Of a DNA stretch of 64,000 bases, positions 24,325 through 36,300 are shown piece by piece. The position numbers were made by a program, and so were the translations under genes. How positions within the stretch are numbered: position 1 is the stretch's first letter; each line of letters starts with the position of its first letter. The stretch is from Tolypeutes matacus (taxonomy: Eukaryota > Chordata > Mammalia > Cingulata > Chlamyphoridae): positions 1,729,383-1,793,382 of the forward strand of contig JAKSZT010054573.1 in the NCBI GenBank assembly GCA_026826555.1, in the 5' to 3' direction. Below the pieces are notes generated by a model. The model was given only the letters and a program-made list of their open reading frames with translations. It had not been told where the DNA came from and ran no database searches.

Positions 24325-27300
24325 GTAATTAAGTAATATCTAGGCTTTGTTCCTCGTCAAGAAGTTAAGAGCCAACAGCAAGGAGGAACGTTAACTCTGA
24401 TGAATTAGAGTAACTCAGAAATAATCCTTTGCCAAGGAAACAAAAAAGGTTGAGATTTTCCTTTTAAAATCTAATCATTAGGGATCTGTGCTCTGGTTTT
24501 TGAAAAGAAGATTATTTGGGTGACAGTGAGAGGAGGAAATAAATGCCTTCTTTTACTCTTGAGATTTTATTTAGTCATAAGATTCCAATCCTGTTTCTTT
24601 CATGGAAAAGATATTTCTTCTTTATATGTTCAAGAGAAGAGTAGGAGATGTTTTCAAGGTCTTGAACATGTTATGGATATCTGGGCTCATTCCTATTTAC
24701 AAATAGGGATATAAATTAAAATGTGGCATGCAATACCTTTTAAGCGGGGTGATGTGGGTTTTTAATTTGTTTTAAATAATCACAAGAAGAAAGCTCTGAA
24801 TTCCAAGCAACTTACCCAGAAGTAATACAAAGCTTCCATTATGTATTTTATTTAATGCAATCAATGTTTTAAAAAATCTCTTTTCTGCTCTCTAGACTGA
24901 TCATGCATTTGCTGACTGTTAGAGCTGGTCTATGTAGGTGGAGATTATAATATTTGTTAATTACTTAACACTCTAGTGGTTTTAAAGATCATAAAATGAC
25001 CAACGTTTAATACTTTCATGCCCAAGAATGAATTTAAATCATATTTAAAAATCTAAATTTTCAATGTTTTGAATATACTCTCATTCTCAAATCTATTGTG
25101 AACTGTTTATGAAGGGAAACTGTATTTCAGGCCATTGGGTAATAAATAATAAATGGTGAATAAATTAATCCACTTATCTTTTTCTCCCCAGTCTTTATAT
25201 TGTTGATTTACACTGCAGGGGCTCTTAACCTTTTTTGTTCCACTGACCCCTTTGCCAGTCAGGTGAAAGCCATGGCCCTTACTAAGTCCACACTGTATTG
25301 TGTATTACTTAATAAATATATCACACCCACACCAACACGTCCCAAGAATAATGTTTTTTGAATTTCAGTTCAAGCTCACGGAACCCTTGTTAAGAACCCC
25401 TGATTAACAGGGAAGTAGGGAAGTGATTAATAACTACAAATTATACAGGATGAGAACCTGAAGGCAAGGAAAGTATAAATAAGGGGTGAAAATTCCCTTA
25501 AACTAACAGAACCCTATGCTTTGAATTTCAGGCCAGCTCCTTCCCAGAACTTCCATTCGTTTCTGAATCAGCCCGTAGGCCTCTTGGGCTCTGGAGTTGT
25601 CTCTCACTCTTCAGTTTAGCCTTCCCTGTGGGTGGGGCAAAGCCTGGGCTTGGTAGTTGGGTAGGTTTGGTTTTGAATCCTCCACGGATTTAGAAATGTA
25701 CTAAGAGTGATTTGGAAAGAACATCACCTGGAAATGGTATAATAATTTACGACTGACTTTGCTGAAATTCTGTGATGTTAGGACATTGAATATTACCTAA
25801 ATTTGAGAATGTGAAATCTTCATACTTTCAAATAAGATTACCAACTTTACTAATGTTTTCAATAAATAGGTGACTCAGCTGTATTGTGTAACTGTTAGTT
25901 AAGGTAGGGTAAGTCAGCTGTATTATCTAACTGTGTTAGGTTTATATAGGGTCAGTCTCTCAGCTGTATTATTTAACTCTGTTAGGTTACGGTAGGGTAA
26001 ATCTCTCAGCTGTATTGTCTGTGTTAGGTTTACGTAGGGTAAGTTTCTCAGCTGTGTTATTTAACTCTGTTAGATTAAGGTAGGGTAAGTGGCAACCACT
26101 GCCCTTAGTTCTCTAGAGCATCTTCATTTCTCTCGTCTCAAAACAAATCTTCAGCCACTTGACCGAAGGTTTTTTGTTTTTTTTTTTTCTTTATAGCATA
26201 TGATATATACTGCTTGTAAAGTCACTTTTGTTTTTCAGGCAAACTATTTTCTTCTTTCTAAAACTCATCTTGGCTCATTTCTCGCTGATGGTGTGAGTTC
26301 CTTGAGCTGTGTGCTGTTGTGACAAACATGTGAGAGATTAACAGCTCTGAGTTTACGCGTGTACAGTTATGAGAAGCACCTGACACAGGGTGTATTTTAG
26401 GTGGTATACAAATTTAGGCATTGATACGTAAGAGTTCCTCGCAATCTGCAAGCCGTGGTGTTAGAAACAGTGGGAAACATTAAAAAAAGGTGTACGAGTC
26501 CATTCCGCATCCTTAATAAATCTACCGCTTGTACGGGAGTAAATGTGTGCAGCTGAAATTAATACAGGAAGTTCGGCTCAGTGTGCAGGTTAGCTTAGCA
26601 GAATGAGTTTGGCTCATCCGGAAGCCTGCCGTGCTTCCAGACAGGCCTTCATCCACTGCCGCACCCTCCAATCCGTACACCTTTAGCCACCTTCAGTGAC
26701 TTCACCCAAACATAAACCCCCACCCTGCCAGCGACGCCCTATTGCCTTAGACTGGAGTCCATCCTTCTTGTCATGACTCCCAAGGCCCCGTGTGACTCGG
26801 CCCTCCTCGTGCTCTCTGGTGCAGCCAGACGGAGCTACCTTGCGGGCCAGTGCCCTTCAGACCATCCTGCTCTTTGCCCTCCATCCTGTCCAACGCTAGC
26901 TCTTATTGCAGGCCCCAGCTTAGTTGTCCCGTTGGAGGGAATCCTTTGTGCCCTGTGAGGTTGGAGTGTCACCTCCGCTGTATGATTCTCCTGTGCTGCT
27001 GTAAGGGATTAAAACAATACACATTTATTCTGGAGGTCAGAACTCTGATATGGGTCCCACCCGGCCAAACTCAAGGTATCGGCGGGATTGTGCTCCCTCC
27101 AGAGGCTCCAGGAGAGAATGTGTCTCCCTGCCTTTCCCCTCCCTTGCCGTGTAGCTCCTTCTTCCTCCTTTAAATCCAGCGGCTAGCATCTTCAAGTCTC
27201 TCTCCGACTACGGCCCTTGAGCCTCTCTCTATCACTCATAAAGACCCCAGTGATGACGTTGGTTCCACCAGATAACCTCCATCTGCACAGCGGTCCCTTT

Positions 27301-30300
27301 TGCCACGTAAGGCATTGTATCTGCAGGCTGTGGGGAGTAGGATGTGGGCGTCCTTGGGGCCCTTATGCTGCTGACCGCACGCTGCTTGGTGCCCGCCTGC
27401 TGCTGTGCCCAACACCCCGAGGCTCTGGCTGTCCCAGGGAGCAGGACTCTTTCCACCCGCATACCTTCTGCATCCCTCCCAGGGAGTGCAGCAGGTCTCC
27501 CGAGGACAGCGTCTTGTTGCATCTCGATGGTGTCTGAATCCCAGGGCCTCACCCTGTGCCTACACCCAGTTGGCTACCAAATGAACGAATGACTGCGTGA
27601 AGGACAGACCCGGGCTCCACTCCTGGCTCTGACACTCATTTTCCATGAGACCTCGGAAAAGCCACTCCATCTCTCTAAGCCTCAGTTTTCTTGTCTGTAA
27701 AATGGGAGCAATTATACCCTCCTTCCTGGGCTACGTGGAGGTGAGCTGACCCAGGCAGTGTTAATGACTGCCCTGGAGACTTTTGCTAAATACCAGTACC
27801 TGAGACAGATCTCCAAACTCTGATTTCACACCTGCAAACTGTAGTTCTCAGTCACGTCTACCATTTCTGCTGTTAGTATTGTCAGTATTAATCAGTGCTG
27901 TTAGAGAGCTTCACATGCAGTGTTTCTCAGGTCACAGAATTGGGGTGGGAGAGGACTCGGAACTGCAATTAGAATTGAACCTGGAAGGATTTTCCCAATG
28001 TGGGGAAGGCCATTTAAGGAGTTTATAAAAATGTTCTGTTTTTGTTTTTAAAAAGGACCTGAATTAGAAGAACACATAGCTTGGGGCAGAGGATAGGATG
28101 TCTGTGGGAAAGGAACGTGCTCTAAAGCAAGAGGGTGGCTGAGTGTGGGCGAGGAGGCAGGTGGAGAGCCACACACCCGGGAATGCGTGTGCCGTTCAAG
28201 ACTGGCCTGGGATTTATCGGGTCCTCATGAGTTACGCGGTCAGCACAGAACTTTGGAACTGGAAGGAACGTTTGAAAAACCACAGCCTCCTCATTTCCTT
28301 TTTCAGGAATGTGTCGACTCTACCTATGAGTTTGCGGAAGAAACGAGAAGGCTGTCTTTCGGCGCAGTAACGCCCGGTTATGACTTTATGGCAAGACTGA
28401 GGTACATGTAGTACGTTTCCTCCCCAGAGCATATGAAGACAGAGTGTGGGTAACTCTCCGTATAAACTGTGCCGGGCTCAGCATTCTCTCTCCTAAAATA
28501 TTTACAGGGTGTTCAATAATTAAAGCTGAATAATGCCGATCGCTCCTTTTTCTTTAGGGGCAGAATGGAGTCGATTCTTCCCAGCAACGCTCACGAGCTA
28601 GCCCAGAATCGACTACACGTATCCATCACCAACACCAGGACCAGAGAAAATTACCTGGTCTCACACTTTTCCTCCAGGGAAGTCCTCATTAAGGTAACGA
28701 AGCTGCAGTTCAGATTTGAGGAAATCAGAAAGTGCTGGTGAGAGCGCTGCCATTTAAATGCTTCCTACAAATTAGGAGCACAATCACATTCCTTAGAGCC
28801 TGAGGCTTATCCCATGCCTGATGGATAAGTGCTTAAATAATTATGCGTTTTCGAGCAGATCAGCCAGCATCCCTCAAAGCTGGCCCGTAAAGGCGGCCCA
28901 CGGTCCTTACTTGTGCTGTCTGACCGTGCGCTTGCCATGTGAAGTGGCTCTCAGATGGCGGTTCAGGAGCAGCAGTAGTTCCTTAAATTAACACAGCTGA
29001 TAATTCTCAGCTTATGTCAGACTTTCATGAGTATTGTCTTCTTTGATCCCTCAACAACCCTCTCAGTCGGGTTGAAGAGGTATTATGGCTAACAGAAGAA
29101 GAAATGGGTACAAAGACGTTAAATGGGTAGAAAGACCAATCCTAGAACCCATGTGATGTTAACTTTTCAACCTAATGTTTTGTTTTGTTTCTTCCATTAT
29201 GTTTTGATGCCTTTCTATCCAAACACATTTGAGGGTTGGTTGGTTGAGAACCCGTGATCTCTGGGAAATACTTTGGCTGATTAATATGCAGTTAGGAATG
29301 TGCTTGCTAAGGTAATACATTAAATGTTTGTATGTTGGAGAGGGAGTTTTTTTTTTCCTTAGAAAAGCAGTGCAAGTTTCTCTCTCTTTTTCCTTTTGTG
29401 TGAGTTGTGGCAAGCTTCAGGTATCAAAACATATGGTTTTGATACAGCAGAAAGTAACAGATTAAATGTGAGGTAAGAGTTCTGCCGTAATTAGATTATA
29501 AATGCATTGATTTCTGCTATGATTCAAAAGCTATAATTTGAAATGCCTAACGAAATATTCAACCAAGTAAATTTACTTTGCAACTTCATAGATTAGAATA
29601 CTTGTACTCATTGTACCAATTATACTTGGCTCTCACTTATAAATAGTCCTTATATTTTAGAAAAAGTTTTCCATAGTCTCTTAATCTTATGTAGAGTTAG
29701 ACGATAGGAAGGCAAAAGCCGGTCCAGCCAGCCTGGATTGTCCCATGTTGGCAGCCCTCAGGACAGATCCATAAACCTCCTGCTGGGTGTCAATACCTCT
29801 TCCCGTTCACATGGGAACAAGCCAGTGTGTCATCACTGTTTCCTACAGCAAGAGGGGAATTCTTTCCCCATTGCTCACCTGCCCAGGGAAACCGTCCTGG
29901 GCTCTTGTAAAATGGCAGAACTCACGCCCCCTGTTGAGTCCTAGATCTCTTCCTGACTTCTTCATGACTCTAGCATAGTCCATATTTTCCTGCTTTGTTT
30001 ATTTGGTTTTTACTGTCTGTCTTCCTTCCCTAGAATGTAAGCTCCAGGAGGGCAAGGATTTCTTTCTGTTTTTGTCCATTTTTGCCTTGGCCACAAAGTA
30101 GATGTCCAATCAGTCTGTGCTAAGTGAGGGAATATGAAGGACTCAGTGGCATCTATTAGAAAGAGCTAATTAGAAAGGAAGGAATGGAGGAAGGGAGGAA
30201 GGAAGTGGGGAGGGAGGGAGGGAGGAGGAACAAGCTGGTCCCACGTGTTAAACGCCCTGCCTAGAATAGCGTGGCTGACCAGCGGCCTGGCGGGCCTCCT

Positions 30301-33300
30301 GTCCAGCCTCCAGCTGTCCACTCCATCTGCACCGATCCTGGTGGAACGGCTGTTCTCTTCCTTTTATTCAGGCATGTGGTTGGCACAGTACTGCCCCCTC
30401 CCCCAAAGATGTCCCCGTCCTCATCCCCATCCTCGTCCCCATCCCTGTCCCTGTCCCCGTCCCTGTCCTGATCCCGGAACCTGTGAGCACGTGGCCTTAC
30501 CTGGCAAGACAGCCTGTGAAGGGGCCTTCTGCTATGCCAAGGACCTTCCCATGGGCAGGGGCTCCCGGGTGAGCTGGGTGGACCCAAGGGAATCACGGGA
30601 GTCCTTAGGGCAGGGTCACGTTCCCAGCTGTGGTCAGAGAGAGGGGCAGTGTGAGAACCAATCAGGGCAGCCTTGCTGGTGCTGGGAGCGCGGGGCCACA
30701 GCAGAGATCGGACAGAAGGGCCGCCCCGGCCCTCAGGCCCACAGGCGCCAGGACCCGGACTCTGCCAGCTCCTGATGGGCAAGGGGCCGCCTTCTCCCCT
30801 GGAGCCTCCAGAAGGGGATGCAGCCCCAGCACCACCTTAATTTAGACCACTGAGAGCCACAGAGACCCACAGAACTGTAAGATGACAAACTCGCGTTGCT
30901 TTGCGCCTCTTGGTTTGTGATGATGTTACCGCAGCAGTAGAAAACTTGCCGTGAGTAAACACGATTATTTTTTCCTATTTCCTTTCTTTTGAATGATAAT
31001 TATTAGGAGAATTGGTGTAATTACTTGAGTTCATTGAACAGAAGAACGATAGTTGGCAGAAGTGTGTAATACCTTGTAAGGAGAATATTGAATACTTAAC
31101 ATTCATCCCAGGTTATACCAGAAATGCTTTAAATGTTTAGCAGTAGGAAGCCTTAACCTTTTTCGGAACTGAAGGAAAAATGGTAGGATGGATAGCTTCC
31201 TGACAGCAGATTGTGTCCATAAAATGTATGAAATACAAGCCTGAAATGCTCTTGAAGCATTTAGCCGAGAAGACTAAGAATGGGTGGAAACTACAAATGA
31301 GAGAGAAAAGAAAAAGCGGGAAGGGGAAGTAAAATAAACCCCCCTTGTGGTAGTGGCATTTAAAGTGCACTGTGTTCTGTTTAAAGAAGCCGGTGGGAGA
31401 ACACTGCATGATCTGGTGCTGTGTGAGCTTGGCTCTTCTGACCGTCGGAGTTGTGGAGAGGCAGAGGGGAAAGTCACCCCAAGGTCCTTCTGCTTCCTTT
31501 GGGTAGGCTGAGTTTCAGAAGCAGGAGTAGCAGCTTCTCAGGAATGGGCCATTCCAGGCTCCTGGAAGCTTTGCATACCTGGCTTTCAGCTCACCAACTT
31601 GAATCTCCTCTCCAGTATCTGGGAATTCTGTAGCCGAGAGAGTCAGTAAAGCCATGTGGGAGAGCTAACCCTGGTCATTTTAACCTTTTTTAAAGTCTTG
31701 CTCCATGTTGCATTATATATCTATTTTTTAGTCATGAACTCATTTATCCTATCACTTAGCAGTTGGATTTTTTAAATGCTCAGCTCTTTGTTATCCATCA
31801 GTTGACTGCTCCCCTTCATTGCAGACAGGCTGCCTAGGAACCTCAAAATCCAACAAGGAGCCTGAAGCTTGAAGTGTGTGCATGCATGTGTGTGTGCACA
31901 CTTGAAGTCCTTTTCTCTTGAGCTCTGAGATTACACCTGACTTTCTGTGAGTTGCTCTTGGTTCACAGCTAGGTCTGTCATCTCCTCGTCTGTCATCTCC
32001 TCATGCCGTCCCCTTGTGCAAATGATTTTTGAAGCTCGGTTTTCCCCTCTTTGAAATGGAGATAAGCTCATTAGTATTACTGTGGAGATCAAATAGAATA
32101 ACGCATGTGCAACTGTATTTCACATGGTAGAGCCATATATGCACGTTAGACACAACTGGTACTTAATAGTCGGTAATCTGATAGAGATCAAATAAGATAA
32201 CTATCCACACCACAACAGGAGCTGGTCCTTCAGGACATTTTAAAACAGTGTTAAGTCACAGCTTCCTGTTGGCTGCTGAGTAGGACTCACCCTTCCTTAC
32301 AGATTTTATTCTTTGACCACATGCTATCATCTTGGCCCTTCATGAAAATGCACTGACATAGGAGCACGCTTCCGCAGACTTGGAGAGCGGCCGGGCTTGG
32401 CCAGCACTTGACATATGCTGTACATCTCCTTACTCTAGACTTGCTAACGTCGCTTCTGCTTTGTGTGATGGTTCGTACTTAAACGATATAAATCAGCCTT
32501 ATTTTCAGGGACATGGAAAATGAGTCATTTGATAGCTGCAATACTCAGTTGAGAATATCCTGAGAACCCCTGTTGTCCAGTCCTTTTGTGGTCCAGAATG
32601 TTCCTTTTCTTTGGGATGGAACTTCCACGGAATTCCGAATCCTGTGCCCATGGTGATTTAATTCTTTTATTTCCATTCTTTGATTACCGTTACAAGAAAG
32701 GCATTTTCTCCAGATTGTGAATGTGCCACTCACCACCCTCCTCCCCAAAAGTGACTGTGCAGGGACAGAGAACAGCACTTACTGACGTCTGCTACAAATC
32801 CGCTGTGCAGCCACCTGCAGACGGAAGAGCCCTTGATGTCATTACGCCCGAGCCCCAGGGGTCCCCTCGGAACGCCTCACCTTTATTTCCCACCAATCAG
32901 ATTCACTTGGGTGCCACACTCCTTCTCGCTGGGGAGAGAGGGAGAGCTGGAAGCATTCCACTGAGTGTTGGCCTCTGCCTTCGGTGCTTTGGAATGGACA
33001 AGTACAGCGGGAGATGCAGTGCCCAGCAGCCTCGCCCTTGCCAGGAGCAGACCGTGGGGTCCCTGGAGGCCCAGCCCATCTGGAGAGTGGAATTCACAGT
33101 GCCCAGCCCACCTCACGCAGTGCCGGGAAGAGGAAGCAGGAGACTCTGCTTGCTCTGAGGCTCTGTGAGTGCTCTGTCCACTCAAGTCCTCACCGAGTAT
33201 GCCTGCGTTCTTCCGGGTGCTGCTTTCCCGACCCCCATCTCATCACACCCTCCATTTTTCTCCTGGGTCCCTAGCGATCCCTGTACTTGTGAGGCTGTCT

Positions 33301-36300
33301 ACATGCTAACTCCCGAATGTCCAGCATGTACTTTCACCGAACAGCTCGTCAACTTTAGGTTCTAGATTTTATTCTGGGCTACTCTTCTTCAGAGGGAAAA
33401 AAAAATGCAATCAGGAAATGCAAGCGAATTTTAATAACCTACAGCAAGGCATAATTAGGGCAGTAAATTCTTAGTTTAAAGAACGTCATGTGCCACCTCT
33501 ACATCTAAGTAAAAGCAATTTTTAAATGCAATAACTAAGTAACTATGTGCCGTGCCATGGTGGCACACCACTGATTCTTTGAATTGGTATGAATTTTTTG
33601 TTACGAATCATTTAATTTTTCTCACGTAAGGGCACATAAATGGTCCCAAATGGTCTTTTGACAGATGCTTTCGGGTGGAATGGTGTCATTGGCTCTCTTG
33701 GGAAGAACTACCCTATGCGCTCAAAGCAAGATCTTCTCACATTTATCCCTGTGAAGCTAAAATAAGGACTGAATTTAAAGATTGGCCATTCTCTTGGAAA
33801 GACAGGGGGAGATAAATTTGAATCTGTCTTGGAATGTCAACTCCACCAGCAGGTTCCACATAAGCAGCCAGCTTCTCCTTAAACTCCACAGTAAACTGTA
33901 GGCATAAACTTGTTGAGGATTCATTCTCTAAGGAAGCCAGGACACATGATTTTCAAAACACACCTTTTAGAGAAAACGTGCGATGAAGAGCCAGTCAGAA
34001 CATGTGTTACACGGGCCCCTGGCAATGCGTGTACAGTTGCTACAGGAGATGACTGCTCTTATTTTTATCACTGTATACTGAGTGAGAATAAAGAAAAACC
34101 AAGCCAGCCGTTTAACACGCGTATAAGGTTTCAAGGCAGCTAGCGCCCTTGCCACTCCAGGGCTTTCAGCTGCAGCCCTGTTGCCATTCGGGACTGGGGG
34201 CAGGGGCTGCCTTGTGCGCTGTGGGATGGTCGGCAGCATCCCTGGACGCCAGGAGCACATCCTCCCCCACTTGCGACAACTGCACACACCTGACACGCCA
34301 AGTGTCCCTGGGGTCGAACGTGCCCCGGTCGAGTCCCACTGCCCTAGTGTTTTGAGGCTTGTTGTTGAGGTTAATCTCACTGAGGAAACAAGTCCAGGGC
34401 CACCAGACATACACATTTAGGCATAATGTGTTCCAAAGTGTTCTTAGAATGCCAGTCTTTAACTCCTGCCTCAGAAAAGCCTATTTACTTGCAATAAAAT
34501 GGGGGGTAAATGGACTACAAATAAGAAAAGCTGCTTAGTTCCTAACTCTCTGAAGCTAATTTTCCCACTAAGCCTAGTTTGATATACAAATCGTCAGCCC
34601 ATAGAAAGGGATAGCAAACCGTGACAGAAAAGTACATTGACTTGGAGGAGTGACGGGTATTTTCCAGTTTGTTGCTCTTTTCATATCATTTAGGAGGATT
34701 CTTGCTGTTATTATCTGTGGGAAAGTAATTGGATTGCATTTTTCATCCGAACACCTCAAAACAGTTCTGAGCATTAACTTGTGAACTTCACATTATACTT
34801 TGACATAGGGAGGAAAAATAATTCTGGTTCTAAGGGCAGTGACTTCCCTTATTTTTATTTTTTGAAGGGCACGTATGTCTGTGCAGCATAATGAAGTGAG
34901 TCGTTAAAGTTATAGAGTGTTTTTGGTCCTTTAGCTCTCAGGACTGCAATTTCACGATAAGTGTGCCATCCACAAATAGGTCCGGTTATTGCTGTGATGG
35001 AATGTTGCGTTTGCTGAATTACTTCATGAAACAGCTACATTGTGCCTGCAAAATGTACCTAGAGTCTGTAATTATTTTCTTTTTTAAGGGAGTAGCCAAT
35101 TGTCGATAGGGCCAAATTGAGTTAGGGTGAATGCAATCACCATCACAGTAAATAACCTTTCTCCAAAACAATACCCAGGGGCCCACGGCGACTTCGAGCC
35201 TACACGTGGGCCGAGGCGCTGGGGATTGGGGACGCTTGGTTTCTCTCCTGACTCCTCGTTGCTTTGCCGAGTGGCAGGGCCACCCTCAGGCCTGCCTGGC
35301 CTCTTTGCTAATGTCATGTCATGCCCCTCCCAAGTGCTGTGCATCTTAAGCTGAGATTTTCCCATCTGCGCTTGGGTGCGACATCTGCGTTGTCTCTTTG
35401 CAGAAGGTTGACAGACCTCACGCAAGGTTGCCGCTGCACCCTGCGAAGGAATGAAATGAAACAAAGTAGAATAAGTGAAAATTAAAATGCAAAGGATAAA
35501 TAAATAGAGACATACATAAAAAAAAAAAAAGAACAGTGGCCGCTTTCCTCTAGGAAACAGTGCTACACATCAGTATGCTTCCAATATTACGATAAATAAG
35601 CACTAAAATGCGTATGGATCGACCCAAAGAAGAAAAATGACCAAAAAAAACATATACTCAAGTGTTGAATCCTGGCCTCAGTGACGACTTGTCTGAATGC
35701 ATGTTGTACGTGAAGAGCCCCCCGGGTCGAGTGCAGGCCGAGCCGCTTATTAACTGAGAGCCCCCTGCACAGGTGGCTTTCTCTGGTGAAGCAGGTGCGA
35801 GCGAATGGATGAGCTCCGAGGCTGGAGGGCGCACAGCCTGCCCGCCCAGAACCACCCTGGGCGGCTTGAAGTCTCTGCCATCACTGTCTGGAAAGTCTTA
35901 ATGCTTTTGAGCAAGGGGTCCCACATTCTCATCTGGCACCCTGCACCTGCCTGGAGCCAGAGAGATGCCGAACGCGTGGCTGCTGCCCTCTTCTGTGCTT
36001 TCAGCAGCGACGTGCCAGGAGCTCCTGACATGTGCCGAGGACCGCTCCTGGGGCTGCTCTCCCAGCCAGGACCTCTCCTTACACACGGCCTGGGCTCAGG
36101 AGAATCTCCTCTGCTCCCATTTTCCAGAGCCAGGGGAACCGTTGGATGGCTTCAATCTGTCCACCGCCAAGGGAGCCACATCAAGGGGCACTTACGAGCT
36201 CCCGCCCAGTGGAGGGCTGGACCCTCTCCCACTCAGGCAGGCGGCGCTTTTACAGTGAGGAGCCAGGAGGCACGCACGAAAGTAGACGCCAAGGCCCCCA

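Noticed and set aside
24082..24336. Upstream in-frame ATG giving an 84-residue start of PNPLA4
   Set aside because: A good acceptor lies at 24138-24139 between this ATG and the conserved MKH start, and the added residues are unlike the family. The 3' end also reads past the donor at 24325.
30245..30782. Overlapping frames of 176 (+) and 173 (-) codons with Pro/His/Arg or Asp/Gly repeats
   Set aside because: They are translations of an MLT1-type LTR with its hexamer expansion.
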